64,000 nt of DNA, taken from the NCBI RefSeq assembly GCF_041435015.1, contig NZ_CP107989.1:6820001-6884000 (forward strand), written 5' to 3'. This document shows positions 27,011 to 36,017 of the stretch, piece after piece; position 1 is the first letter of the stretch, and every line of letters begins with the position of its first letter. This DNA comes from Streptomyces canus (GTDB lineage Bacteria > Actinomycetota > Actinomycetes > Streptomycetales > Streptomycetaceae). The notes beneath the pieces are model-generated. The model worked only from the letters and a program-made list of their open reading frames with translations, was not told where the DNA came from and did no database searches. The translations under genes were made by a program, and so were the position numbers.

Positions 27011-28282
27011 ATGACAACGACAACGGAAGAGCGCACGCGCAGCGGGCCCCTCATGCTCAACAAGGTCCCCGAGGTCACCATCTGGTTCTGGGTGATCAAG
27101 ATCCTGTGCACCACTGTGGGTGAGAGCTTCGCCGACTGGATCAACATGAAGCTGGGCGTCGGCCTGGTGAACACGGCCTGGATCTTCACCGCGGTGTTCG
27201 TCGTGGTCCTGGCGGTCCAGCTGCGGCTGAAGCGGTACGTGCCGTTCCCGTACTGGCTGACCGTGGTCGTTGTCAGCGTCACGGGCACCCTGTACACCGA
27301 CATCCTGACCGACCAGCTCAACGTGCCGCTGTGGATCAGCTCCGCGGTGTTCTCGGTGCTGCTCGCGGTGGTCTTCGGCGTGTGGTGGCTGCGCGAGCGC
27401 ACGCTGTCGATCCACTCGGTCACGACGCTTCCGCGTGAGTCGTTCTACTGGCTCGCCGTTCTCGTCACCTTCGCGCTCGGCACCGCGACCGGCGACTGGA
27501 CCCTGGAGCTGACCGGCTGGAGCCCGGGCGCCTCGGTGCTGCTGCCGCTCGGCCTCATCGCGGCGATCACGCTGCTGTGGAAGTTCGGCGCGAACCCGGT
27601 GCTGTCCTTCTGGCTCGCCTACATCCTGACCCGCCCGCTGGGCGCGAACATCGGCGACTGGCTCGCCTCCCCGAAGGTCGCTCAGCCGGGCGAGCCGACC
27701 GGCATCGCACTGGGCACCTTCACCACCAGCCTGATCTTCCTCGGCCTGATCCTGGCGACGGTGGTCTACCTGACGGTGACGCGCTCGGACGTGACCGAGA
27801 CCCACGACGCCACCCACGCCGCCCACGCCACCGGCAACCTGCGAAAGGAGCGCGTCGGTCTGGCCGGCTTCGGACTGCTCGCCGTCGCCACCACGAGCCT
27901 GCTGATCTGGGCCCACAGCCAGCCGCACACCGGCCCCGCGCCGGAGGCCGACAACACCTCCGCCGTCCAGATGGCCCCCGGCGTGGCGGTGAAGAAATTC
28001 CCGCCCGCCCAGGTCACCGCCCTGAAGACCCTCGCCTCCGCCTCGCTCAAGGACGCCCGCTCCGGGAACGCGAAGGGTGCGCACACGGCCGCACAGTCGC
28101 TGCGTGACCTGTGGGATGCCGACCAGGCCTCGCTGCAGCCGCTGGACCAGACCGGCTGGACCTCCATCGACGCCCAGATGGACAAGGTGCTGGGGACTTT
28201 CGGCATCGATCACTCGAACCCGCCCATGCCGCCCGCGCAGCAGGAGAAGGAACTGAACGCCCTCCTGACGGACATGGGCTGA
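27011..28282 (+). CDS. COG4705 membrane protein, copy 1, with C-terminal extension
   Basis: A 423-residue protein of an uncharacterised membrane family. The shared core (1-280) begins 'NKVPEVTIWFWVIKILCTT' and has about eight to nine hydrophobic helices in repeated pairs ('SFYWLAVLVTFALGTATGDW', 'FWLAYILTRPLGANIGDW'). Unlike the other two copies it continues past 'VYLTVTRSDV' with one more helix and a tail of about 105 residues rich in Ala/Lys, predicted helical and probably extracytoplasmic ('VKKFPPAQVTALKTLAS'). No Shine-Dalgarno precedes the ATG. It lies 38 bases after the kinase gene but has its own motif. Confidence 0.75.
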   Translation: MTTTTEERTRSGPLMLNKVPEVTIWFWVIKILCTTVGESFADWINMKLGVGLVNTAWIFTAVFVVVLAVQLRLKRYVPFPYWLTVVVVSVTGTLYTDILTDQLNVPLWISSAVFSVLLAVVFGVWWLRERTLSIHSVTTLPRESFYWLAVLVTFALGTATGDWTLELTGWSPGASVLLPLGLIAAITLLWKFGANPVLSFWLAYILTRPLGANIGDWLASPKVAQPGEPTGIALGTFTTSLIFLGLILATVVYLTVTRSDVTETHDATHAAHATGNLRKERVGLAGFGLLAVATTSLLIWAHSQPHTGPAPEADNTSAVQMAPGVAVKKFPPAQVTALKTLASASLKDARSGNAKGAHTAAQSLRDLWDADQASLQPLDQTGWTSIDAQMDKVLGTFGIDHSNPPMPPAQQEKELNALLTDMG

Positions 28283-28293
28283 CAGGCCACCCC

Positions 28294-28339
28294 ACGCCCG
28301 GCCGGCGGAGGTGGCGAGTCGCCTGCGCCGGCCGGGCGT
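28294..28339 (+). terminator. Hairpin terminator after COG4705 copy 1
   Basis: A perfect 14-base-pair inverted repeat, ACGCCCGGCCGGCG / CGCCGGCCGGGCGT, with an 18-base loop and no T-tract, 11 bases after the stop. Confidence 0.7.
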
Positions 28340-28659
28340 ATCCGCGAACTCCGTTGGGGGGCGAAGCCGGTGTTGATGGCTCCGACCGCCCCGTGTCTCA
28401 CAGTGAGCCACCACCGCAGCCGGGAATCCTTTTGGCTGGCTTGCGGCCGAACGACCTCCCACATGGTCAGCCGTGCTTCCGAGGAGATGGCGATTCCGCT
28501 CGCTGGAACTTCTTGGCGAGAGGCCACAGAGCGCCGGCCCGACTGAGCACACCGGGCCGACACCGTACGCCGGGGGTGCAAACCATCTCCCGACCTGCGG
28601 ATTCCGGTGCCTTGATCGGCTGCGCCACCCGGCTCTGTCGGGAGTTGCGCGGTCCTACT
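28340..28659. other. Intergenic stretch, nothing recognised
   Basis: About 320 bases between convergent COG4705 copies 1 and 2. Short open frames exist on both strands, but none has a start signal or a family I recognise. It may hold worn mobile-element sequence. Confidence 0.5.
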
Positions 28660-29451
28660 TCACGACGCGGTGTGCGCGCCCCTGTCGCGTTGTGACACGG
28701 CCAGGTAGCCGACGAATCCGATGATCGCCACCGTCCACGCGAGGGTGACCGGTGCCAGGCCGAGGGCGAGGCCGCCGCGGGTGTGGGGGAGGGCCATCCA
28801 GTCGGCGAGGGAGGCTCCGAGGGGGCGGGTGATGACATAGGCGGTCCAGAAGGCGGTCACCGCGCCGAGGGCCCCGAAGCGGTGGGCCAGGGCGGGTACG
28901 CAGATGGCGGCTGCGAAGAGGGCGACCGAGCCCAGGTAGCCGAAGCCGACGGTGGCGGTGAGATCGCCCGTGGCGGTGCCGAGGGCGAAGGTGGCGAGGA
29001 CGGCCGCCCAGTAGAACGCCTCGCGGCGCCGGGTCCGGATCGTGTGGATGGAGAGGGCCCGCTCGCTCGCGTACCAGAGGGCGAAGACCGCGGCCAGTAC
29101 GACGAGGAACGCCGGCGTCGAGACGGCGTACGGCACGCCGAGGCCGACGTGGAGGACATCGGCGGCCATGGTGCCGAAAACGCTGACCATGACGACGGCG
29201 GTCCAGTAGGCCCAGGCGACGTACCGGCGGAGCGTGAACTGCACGGCCAGGGACGCCACCAGGGCGAGGCCGCCGAGCGCCACCGCCGGGATCGGGCCGA
29301 GCGTGCGGGCCAGGAGGTCCGACGCCGTCTCGCCCATGCCGGTGGTCAGCACCTTGATGACCCAGAAATAGACGGTCACCTCCGGCACCTTGTTTGCCAG
29401 TTGGCGTACGGGGGCGAGGGGGCGTTCATCGAGGACAGGCTCTGCGGTCAT
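28660..29451 (-). CDS. COG4705 membrane protein, copy 2
   Basis: A 263-residue paralogue of copy 1 with the same hallmarks: 'NKVPEVTVYFWVIKVLTTG', 'AFYWAAVLATFALGTATGD' and 'FWTAYVITRPLGASLADW'. It ends soon after the last helix, with no extracytoplasmic tail. The ATG at 29451 (MTAEPVLDERP) was chosen; the longer frame from 29544 would read through the regulatory motif and is rejected. It converges on copy 1, so the pair may be an inverted duplication. Confidence 0.8.
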   Translation of the reverse strand: MTAEPVLDERPLAPVRQLANKVPEVTVYFWVIKVLTTGMGETASDLLARTLGPIPAVALGGLALVASLAVQFTLRRYVAWAYWTAVVMVSVFGTMAADVLHVGLGVPYAVSTPAFLVVLAAVFALWYASERALSIHTIRTRRREAFYWAAVLATFALGTATGDLTATVGFGYLGSVALFAAAICVPALAHRFGALGAVTAFWTAYVITRPLGASLADWMALPHTRGGLALGLAPVTLAWTVAIIGFVGYLAVSQRDRGAHTAS

Positions 29452-29474
29452 GATCCGCACGATCGCACTTCGAG

Positions 29475-29492
29475 CATGAACGCAACCTGAAC
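29475..29492 (-). promoter_or_regulatory. Tandem TCAGG-type motif, COG4705 copy 2
   Basis: On the minus strand GTTCAGGTTGCGTTCATG: half-sites GTTCAGGT and GTTCATG about 11 bases apart, ending 23 bases before the ATG at 29451. GATCGT at 29459-29464 is a possible -10. Confidence 0.6.
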
Positions 29493-29579
29493 GCTTCGCG
29501 GGGCAGCGGCTGCTTGGCACTACGCCGTTCGGACTTCTTCTCACCCGCCTCTCACCGGCGAACCGTACGGTGAAATGGC

Positions 29580-29598
29580 CTCCTACGAAACGTAGGAG
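29580..29598. promoter_or_regulatory. BlaI/MecI-type operator 1
   Basis: A perfect palindrome CTCCTACG-AAA-CGTAGGAG. The arms CTCCTAC/GTAGGAG are identical to those of the operator in front of the BlaI-like gene at 52.7 kb. It lies 38 bases upstream of the ATG at 29637, where a bound repressor would block the promoter. Confidence 0.8.
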
Positions 29599-29636
29599 TA
29601 CATGGTTCCGGGGCGCGTGACGACGAAAGGTGCGGG

Positions 29637-31124
29637 ATGGCCGACGGCTCGAACGTCACGATGACCGGTGCCACTCGCACCGGCTTCCCACCGTGGACGG
29701 CCCGTCCTCGGCGCCGGTGGGGCGAATCTTGGCTCGCGGCCGTCGCGGGGGCTTTCACGCTGGCCCAGCTCGTCCTCGTACGACCGGATCTTGGTCTCGG
29801 CTGGGACGAGACGGTCTACGTCAGCCAGGTCAGCGGACAGGTTCCCGCCGCCTTCTTCAGTGCGCCCCGCGCCCGCGGCATCTCTCTGCTTGCCGCGCCG
29901 ATCGCGTCGTGGTCCGACTCCACCGCCCTTCTGAGGGTCTACCTGGCGGTTCTCTCCGGGCTGGGCCTCTACTTCGGCCTGCGCGTCTGGCGAGCCCACG
30001 TCATGCCGCGCGTCCTGGCGCTGGCGGGCGCGCTGTTCGCCTCCCTGTGGGTGACGCTGTTCTACGGCCCGCAGGCCATGCCCAACTACTGGGTCGCCGT
30101 CGGCGCGCTGGCCTGCGTCGGCTCCTTCCTGCGCGTCCGCGCCAACGCAGGGGATCGGGCAGCCTGGTGGGGCGTGCTCGCGGGCGCGGCACTGATGGCG
30201 TGGATGCGCCCGATGGACGCCGTCTACGTGGTGGTCCCCCTGCTCGCTCTCGCCCTGCGCCGCCCCCGCCTGCTCGCCGTACTGGCCGCCGGTCTGCTGG
30301 CCGGCGCTGGTGAGTGGGTGATCGAGGCGTACCTGAGCTACGGGGGCCTTGCGCAACGCCTCTCCGACGCCTCCCGCATCCAGGGCGGCCTCGGCTGGCA
30401 TCTGGCGGTGGTCGACCAGCTGCGCAGTCTCGGCGGGCGTACCCTCTGCCGTCCCTGCACCGGATCGGTCCCCAACGCGCTGGTGACCCTGTGGTGGTTC
30501 GCGCTGCCCGTCCTGGCCGTGCTCGGCGCGCTCACCGCCGTCCGCGCCCGCCGCGCCCTGCCCGTCCTGCTGCCGCTGGCCTGCGCGGTCACGGCCGCCG
30601 TCCCCTACCTGTTCCTCATCGGCTACGCGGCCCCCCGCTTCCTGCTGCCCGCCTACGCCTTGCTCGCTCTCCCCGTCGCCCATGGCCTCGCTCACCTGGT
30701 CAGCGCCCCGACTCGGGGGAGCGCGCGTGCCGTCGCCGTGAGCCTGGTCTCGGCCTGCCTGGCGGCTCATCTGGCCGTGCAGTACGTCGTCCTGGAACAC
30801 ACTCTGCACAGTTCCGCTGCCCACCGTGACAACTGGTCCCGCACCGCCTCAGCCCTGCACACGCTCGGCGTACGGCCCCCGTGCCTGCTCAGCGGCTACG
30901 AGGCCGTGCCCATCGCCTTCTACGCCGGTTGTGGCTCGGCGCAGACCGACGGCCACGACACCAGCATCAGCGCGGCCGCACTGGCCCGGGCCGCCCGCCG
31001 GACCACTGTCGCCGTCCTCGCCCAGCCCGGCGACCGTCCGCCCGGCTACGCGCGCACCTGGTCCATGGAGCGGGCCGGCGTCCTCCACGCCTACGTCGCT
31101 CCCTTCGTCCGGCAGGGGCGGTGA
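29637..31124 (+). CDS. Polytopic GT-C-type glycosyltransferase-like membrane protein
   Basis: A 495-residue membrane protein with about eleven hydrophobic helices. The first outward loop has 'LGWDETVYVSQVSG', the acidic pair typical of GT-C enzymes (ArnT/GT39/GT83-like) that use polyprenyl-phosphate sugars. The C-terminal outward part has cysteines in 'RPPCLLSGYE' and 'YAGCGSAQTDG' that could pair. The donor, sugar and acceptor are unknown. The start has AAAGGTGCGGG ahead. It is coupled to the next gene by GTGA overlap and preceded by a BlaI-type operator. Confidence 0.75.
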   Translation: MADGSNVTMTGATRTGFPPWTARPRRRWGESWLAAVAGAFTLAQLVLVRPDLGLGWDETVYVSQVSGQVPAAFFSAPRARGISLLAAPIASWSDSTALLRVYLAVLSGLGLYFGLRVWRAHVMPRVLALAGALFASLWVTLFYGPQAMPNYWVAVGALACVGSFLRVRANAGDRAAWWGVLAGAALMAWMRPMDAVYVVVPLLALALRRPRLLAVLAAGLLAGAGEWVIEAYLSYGGLAQRLSDASRIQGGLGWHLAVVDQLRSLGGRTLCRPCTGSVPNALVTLWWFALPVLAVLGALTAVRARRALPVLLPLACAVTAAVPYLFLIGYAAPRFLLPAYALLALPVAHGLAHLVSAPTRGSARAVAVSLVSACLAAHLAVQYVVLEHTLHSSAAHRDNWSRTASALHTLGVRPPCLLSGYEAVPIAFYAGCGSAQTDGHDTSISAAALARAARRTTVAVLAQPGDRPPGYARTWSMERAGVLHAYVAPFVRQGR

Positions 31125-32068
31125 CCGTGGCGACGGTGTCCGACAGCGTGACCGTGACCGCGGGCAGGCGCCACTACGTCCGGCTGGGCATCACCCTCGC
31201 GGTGCTCGTCCTCGCCGGCGGCATGCTCGCGGCGCACCGGGCCACCCTCGACAGCGGTACCGACCAACTGGCCGCCGCCGACGGGGAGTGGCTGGTGCTC
31301 GCCTGCTTCGCCACTGTCGCCACGTGGGTGTGCGCGGCTGTGGCGCAGCAGGGGGCGGTCGTCGAGCGGTTGCCGAAGGGACGGCTCGTGGCCGCTCAGT
31401 TCGCGGCGTGCGCCGCCAACCACATCCTGCCCGCAGGGGCCGGGGCGAGCTTGGTCAACCTGCGGTTCCTGACGCGGTGCGGCCTGTCCACCAGGCGCTC
31501 GGCGACCGCGCTGGCCGTGAAGGCGGCTGTCGGCGGGATCGTCCGGTGCGTGCTGGGCGTCGTCCTGCTGGTGGCATCACCGGGCGCTGTCCCACTGTCG
31601 GCACGGGTCCCACACGTGCTGGTCCTGGCGCCGGTGGCGGCGGCAGCCGTCGTGCTGGTGGTGGTGGCCAGCGGTCGGCTCAGGCGGGCGGTGGGGCGAG
31701 CCGTGACCGACGTGCGGGAGGTGCATCGCTCCCGGGGGCGGGCCTGCGCACTGTGGGGCGGCTCGGTCGCGTTCGCGTTGCTGCACGCCGGCGTGGTCGT
31801 GGCCGTCGTCCATGCGCTCGGTCTCGCGTTGCCCACGAGCCACGTGGTGATGGCGTACCTGGTTGCCAGCGGGGCGGCGGCCCTGCTTCCCACGCCCGGT
31901 GGACTGGGGTCGCTGGACGCCGCGCTCGCCTTCGCGCTCACGGCCGCCGGAGCACCGGGGCAGACGGCGATCTCGGCGGTCATCGGCTACCGCCTGCTCA
32001 CCGGATGGCTGCCGATGGCACCGGGACTGCTGGTCCTGGGGTGGCTTGCCCGCCGGTCGGCGCTCTGA
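31121..32068 (+). CDS. YbhN/UPF0104-type (LPG-synthase TM-like) membrane protein
   Basis: A 315-residue protein with about eight helices. Conserved blocks are 'NHILPAGAGASLVNLRFLT' and 'LLPTPGGLGSLDAALAFAL', the PGGLG motif of the lysylphosphatidylglycerol synthase membrane domain and AglD-like proteins. No aminoacyl-transferase domain is present, so a lipid or lipid-linked-sugar flippase or accessory role is more likely than lysyl transfer. The GTG at 31121 overlaps the upstream stop, so expression is tied to the glycosyltransferase. Confidence 0.78.
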   Translation: MTVATVSDSVTVTAGRRHYVRLGITLAVLVLAGGMLAAHRATLDSGTDQLAAADGEWLVLACFATVATWVCAAVAQQGAVVERLPKGRLVAAQFAACAANHILPAGAGASLVNLRFLTRCGLSTRRSATALAVKAAVGGIVRCVLGVVLLVASPGAVPLSARVPHVLVLAPVAAAAVVLVVVASGRLRRAVGRAVTDVREVHRSRGRACALWGGSVAFALLHAGVVVAVVHALGLALPTSHVVMAYLVASGAAALLPTPGGLGSLDAALAFALTAAGAPGQTAISAVIGYRLLTGWLPMAPGLLVLGWLARRSAL

Positions 32069-32074
32069 ACCGGT

Positions 32075-32111
32075 GGCGGTGCTCGCTGCCCCACACATCA
32101 GCAGCACCGCC
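32075..32111. terminator. Possible terminator hairpin
   Basis: GGCGGTGCT pairs with AGCACCGCC across a 19-base loop between convergent genes. There is no T-tract. Confidence 0.5.
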
Positions 32112-32162
32112 TGTGGCGACGTACGTGCTCGACGCTGCGACCTTGAGCAAGTCCTGAACGGC

Positions 32163-32990
32163 TCATGGACGTTTCATCGGCCGCCTTGCCTTGCGTGGCG
32201 ATCCGGTCGGCGCGCCGGGTAGCGGGCGGTGCAGGTGATGGCGGGCGACGAGTTCGAGCGTCACCGCGACCGCGACGGACTGCACTGCCATGAGCGCGAT
32301 CAGGACGAACAACTGCACCGCCCCGGCCATCACGGGACTCGCCCCTGCCATCAGCATGCCGACGAAAGCACCGGGAAGGGTGACCAACCCGACCGTCCGA
32401 GTCTGGTCCAGGCCGGGCAGGAGTGCCTCTGATGCCGCGGGGCGGGCGATCTCCATCCGTGCGTCCCGGTCCAGGAAGCCCAGGGCCATCGCGGCTTCCA
32501 CTTCCCCGTGGCGCTGGGTCAGTTCGTCCAGGGCACGACGTCCGGCAAGGACGGTCACGGTGAGTGCGCCGCCGATGAGGATGCCCGTGATCGGGATCAG
32601 TGCTATGCCTCGCAGCGGGACGAGCCCCGTCAGCAGCAGTGCCGCGACGACCGGCATCACGCCGGCGGCGATCGGGGCGGCCGTGAACCACCAGGTGTGG
32701 TCGCTGGTGATTCTCCGTCCGGCCGTGCGCACCGCCACCGAGAACATGACGACAAGGAACGCGAACAGCCCTGGCACGGACTTGACGGCCCACGCGATGA
32801 CCACCGACACGACGGCCAGCTGGGCTGCGGCCCTCAGTCCGGCGACAAGGATCTCCCGGGCTCGGCTCTTGTACGGGTGCGGGTCGAGATGGAACCGTCC
32901 CGCGACCACCGCCGCCGCCAGGATCAGAGCGGCGAGGAGGACGCCGAGGGTGATGTTGACCGGGACGAGGGATGCCGCACTCGACGTCAC
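32163..32990 (-). CDS. FetB/UPF0014-family ABC-type permease
   Basis: A 275-residue membrane protein with about seven helices. The family core is clear: 'AAQLAVVSVVIAW', 'GRRALDELTQRHGEVEAAMALG', then 'LDQTRTVGLVTLPGAFVGMLMAGASP'. E. coli FetB with ATPase FetA exports iron. No FetA-like ATPase is adjacent, so the partner must be elsewhere or lost. The GTG at 32990 with GGTGGGGAAC upstream was preferred over a longer start at 33038. The C-terminus is very basic. Confidence 0.8.
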   Translation of the reverse strand: MTSSAASLVPVNITLGVLLAALILAAAVVAGRFHLDPHPYKSRAREILVAGLRAAAQLAVVSVVIAWAVKSVPGLFAFLVVMFSVAVRTAGRRITSDHTWWFTAAPIAAGVMPVVAALLLTGLVPLRGIALIPITGILIGGALTVTVLAGRRALDELTQRHGEVEAAMALGFLDRDARMEIARPAASEALLPGLDQTRTVGLVTLPGAFVGMLMAGASPVMAGAVQLFVLIALMAVQSVAVAVTLELVARHHLHRPLPGAPTGSPRKARRPMKRP

Positions 32991-33164
32991 GTTCCCCACC
33001 TGAAGGAGCCGCTGCCTGGGCCGGGTGGTGCCGTGCAATCAGCCAGACCGCGCACCTGTTGCCAGCAAGGCAGTCTACGTCGACGCTGCGCGGGCCGAGC
33101 CCTCGCGATGTGCCGGATGATCACTGGCAGCCGCTCACATCCAGCCGGGCGCCGACGGCCGTTC

Positions 33165-33560
33165 TCAATCCACCTGATCCGGCTGCCGTTCCAGCCTGTA
33201 TCCGTGCCCTCGCAGCGTGGTGATCTCCGGTAGTCGGACAGGACCGCCCCCGGCCTGCACCGCGTCGGTCAGTCTGCGTCGCAGGCCCGCCATCGTCGCG
33301 TCGAGAGTCTTGGTGGGGCCGAACCAGTTCTCGTCCCATACCTCGGCCATCAACGTCTCCCCCGACACCGCCTCGCCGACCCGCTCGGCCAGCACCACGA
33401 GCAGGTCGAACTCTTTGGCCCGCAGGGGGATTTCGACACCGTGCAGCGTGCATCGCCGAGCGGAGAAGTCGACGACCAGATCGCCCAGCCGCACCGGCTT
33501 CCGGACCGGGGCAGCCACTGCCTGCCGCCGCAGATGCGCTCGCAGCCGGGCGAGCAGCAC
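33165..33560 (-). pseudogene. Response-regulator fragment lacking the receiver domain
   Basis: Bases encode 131 residues beginning in the interdomain linker ('LLARLRAHLRR') and then a complete OmpR-type winged helix ('IPLRAKEFDLLVVLAERVG', 'TLDATMAGLRRRL', 'LRGHGYRLE'). The upstream sequence shows no receiver domain or conserved Asp in any frame. It is probably the 3' end of a lost regulator, although an unregulated DNA-binding protein could be made from the GTG at 33560. There is no kinase nearby. Confidence 0.65.
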
Positions 33561-33967
33561 GGACCGAGAGGCTGGCGGGTGGCGGATCGAAGACGCCGGT
33601 CGGGACCTTGACCGGCATCTGTGCAGTTCGTGGCTCTCGGGGTCGCGCGTGCCGAAGGGCCCCGGCTGTGGCGAACTCGAAGCCTGGTCGGAACGGACGC
33701 CGAGCTCGTCGCTCAGACCGAACCCAGCCGTTGTCGCCGACGGTCGACGGCCTCATCCCGTTGACGACGCCCGCCCGGGTGGCGAACGGGCCGGGCTGCT
33801 CGCCGGGTCTGTGGACGTCCCTCCGTTTTGAAGAATCGCAGACCTGCTTGATGAAGACACGACCGCTTCTTCCGTGTGCGTTCACACATGCGCCGTTTCC
33901 GGTATGCAAGGCGCGACTCTGATGGGCCCGGCGCTCGAATCGCCCCAAAGAGCCGGGAGATGCACAG
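33561..33967. other. Gene-free upstream region of the phosphodiesterase gene
   Basis: About 400 bases of lower gene content. I see no receiver-domain remnant and no conserved protein. The last 130 bases are relatively AT-rich for this genome and probably hold the promoter of the downstream gene. Confidence 0.5.
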
Positions 33968-35617
33968 ATGTCCAGAAGTTATGTCAGACTCGCAGCCGTT
34001 TTCGCTGCTGCCGGAGCCCTGACCGGCGTGTCCGCCGTCCAGCCTTCGGCGTTCGCCGCCTCCCACCACCAGGCCCCCGCCAGGCACGTTCTGCTGATCT
34101 CGGTCGACGGTCTGCACCAGTCGGACCTGGCCTGGTACGTCTCCCGGCACCCGGATTCCGCGCTGGCCCGGCTGGTCGGCGGTGGTGTGGAGTACACCCA
34201 CGCCAAGACCACCACGCCGTCCGACTCCTTCCCCGGCATGGTCGCCCAGGCGACCGGTGGCGGTCCCGGCACCACCGGCGTCTACTACGACGACACCTAC
34301 AACGCGTCGCTCCTGCCCGCCGGGACCACCAGCTGCAAGGCCGTCAAGCCCGGTGTCGAGGTGGACCTCACGGAGGACCTGGACAAGAACCAGGCATCCA
34401 TCGACGCCGGTCAGGGCATCACCGGCCTGCCCGACAGCATCCTGTCGATGACGGGCAACCCGTCGAGCCTGATCAACGCCTCCAAGCTGCCGGTCGACCC
34501 CAAGACCTGCACGCCGGTCTACCCGCACTCCTACCTCAAGGTGAACACCGTCTTCGAGGTGGCCCGCAGCGCGGGTCTGCGCACTGCGTGGTCGGACAAG
34601 CACGCAGCCTACGAAATCCTCAACGGGCCCTCGGGCACCGGCATCCAGGACCTGTTCACGCCGGAGATCAACAGCGACGCCCTCGGCTACCCGGCCGGCA
34701 ACGACTGGACCAAGGACAACCAGGCCACCGAGCAGTACGACGGCTACAAGGTGAAGGCCGTCCTCAACGAGATCGACGGCTACGACCACAGCCGCACCCA
34801 CAAGGTCGGCACCCCGGCGATCTTCGGCCTCAACTTCCAGTCGGTCTCCACCGCGCAGAAGCTGCCGGCCTCCGACGGCCTCCAAGGCGGCTACACCGCC
34901 AAGAACGTGCCCGGACCGCTGCTGACGAAGAACCTGGACTTCGTCAACGCCCAGATCGGTGCCCTGACTTCTGAGATCGCCGAGCGGCACCTGGCCGGCA
35001 GCACCACGATCATCCTGTCCGCCAAGCACGGCCAGTCGCCCACCGACCCCACCGCGCTCATCCGGGTCGACGACGGCCCGCTCCTGGACGGCCTCAACGC
35101 CGCCTGGAAGAAGCTCCATCCCTTGGCCGGCGACCTGGTCGCGCACTCCGTGGACGACGACGCGATGCTGCTCTGGCTGACCGACCGCTCGCAAGCCGCC
35201 ACCGACTTCGCCAAGAAGTACCTGCTCGAGCAGAGCGGCACCGGCACCGACATCAACGCCGCACCCAAGGCCTTCACCCGCAGCGGGCTCAGCAAGGTCT
35301 ACGCCGGGAAGGCCGCGGCCCGCTACTTCCACGTCGAAGCCGGCGACGCCCGTGTCCCGGACGTCTTCGGCGTCGCGCAGTACGGCGTCGTCTACACCAG
35401 CGGTACCAAGAAGATCGCCGAGCACGGCGGCGCCCACGCCGACGACCTCGACGTCCCGTTGGTCGTGTCCGGCGCCTCGGTTCCAGGCGGCGTGCGCGAC
35501 TCCGCGAGCGTGCAGACCAAGCAGATCGCACCGACGATCCTGAGCCTGCTCGGTCTCGACCCCCGCTCGCTGCAGGCCGTGCGCGAGGAACACACCACTG
35601 CGCTGCCTGTCCGCTGA
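33968..35617 (+). CDS. Secreted alkaline-phosphatase-superfamily phosphodiesterase
   Basis: A 549-residue secreted protein with signal peptide 'LAAVFAAAGALTGVSAVQPSAFA'. It is a type I phosphodiesterase/nucleotide pyrophosphatase-like domain. The metal Asp is in 'HVLLISVDGLHQSD', the nucleophile is probably Thr/Ser in 'TTTPSDSFPGMVAQATGG', and later sites are 'ILSAKHGQSP' and 'IAEHGGAHADDLDVPLVVSG', the His/Asp metal set. The start has CCGGGAGATG just ahead. It is probably an extracellular phosphoesterase of unknown substrate. No membrane anchor is seen. Confidence 0.87.
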   Translation: MSRSYVRLAAVFAAAGALTGVSAVQPSAFAASHHQAPARHVLLISVDGLHQSDLAWYVSRHPDSALARLVGGGVEYTHAKTTTPSDSFPGMVAQATGGGPGTTGVYYDDTYNASLLPAGTTSCKAVKPGVEVDLTEDLDKNQASIDAGQGITGLPDSILSMTGNPSSLINASKLPVDPKTCTPVYPHSYLKVNTVFEVARSAGLRTAWSDKHAAYEILNGPSGTGIQDLFTPEINSDALGYPAGNDWTKDNQATEQYDGYKVKAVLNEIDGYDHSRTHKVGTPAIFGLNFQSVSTAQKLPASDGLQGGYTAKNVPGPLLTKNLDFVNAQIGALTSEIAERHLAGSTTIILSAKHGQSPTDPTALIRVDDGPLLDGLNAAWKKLHPLAGDLVAHSVDDDAMLLWLTDRSQAATDFAKKYLLEQSGTGTDINAAPKAFTRSGLSKVYAGKAAARYFHVEAGDARVPDVFGVAQYGVVYTSGTKKIAEHGGAHADDLDVPLVVSGASVPGGVRDSASVQTKQIAPTILSLLGLDPRSLQAVREEHTTALPVR

Positions 35618-35622
35618 CCAGT

Positions 35623-35660
35623 CCGGTGCACCCCGGCCTGACGCGGGTGGGGCGCACCGG
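35623..35660 (+). terminator. Hairpin terminator after the phosphodiesterase gene
   Basis: CCGGTGC-A-CCCC pairs with GGGG-C-GCACCGG (11 pairs, one mismatch) around a 14-base loop, starting six bases after the stop. Confidence 0.75.
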
Positions 35661-36017
35661 CGCGTGGTCGGCAGCGATGGAGCAACAGATCTGCCGACCT
35701 CGTTCGTTTCGGGGGCTCGGAAACTTCGGGATGACGACCGCTCGGCGGTCGGCAGCGCAGGGAACGCCTCGTGCAGGGCCCCTGCGTCAGTCGCAGATCG
35801 TCTCGGTTCCGACGGCAGACCGGCAGTCGTGACCGTGGACGCTGTAGGCAGGTCGTGGGGTCGGGCGGGCGTGGGCGGTGCTCGCGGTCGGGCCCGCCCG
35901 CTCATGGTCCGCACCGAGCAACCGGCCATGACGGCGCCGTCGCGGCCACGATTCACCGGGGGCCGTGCGGGCCGCCCAGGTGGAGGCCACGTGGGCGGCA
36001 TTGCGCCGGGTAGGAGT
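35661..36017. other. Intergenic region, no gene recognised
   Basis: About 360 bases between convergent genes. Long open frames here are shadows continued from neighbouring GC-rich coding sequence. Nothing else is seen. Confidence 0.5.

Noticed and set aside
28210..28581. Minus-strand frame that could be a transposase remnant
   Set aside because: Overlaps the end of COG4705 copy 1 and its terminator; no DDE motif could be placed.
33713..36001. Open frame of 762 codons on the minus strand
   Set aside because: Antisense to the phosphodiesterase gene, which has a signal peptide and active-site motifs.
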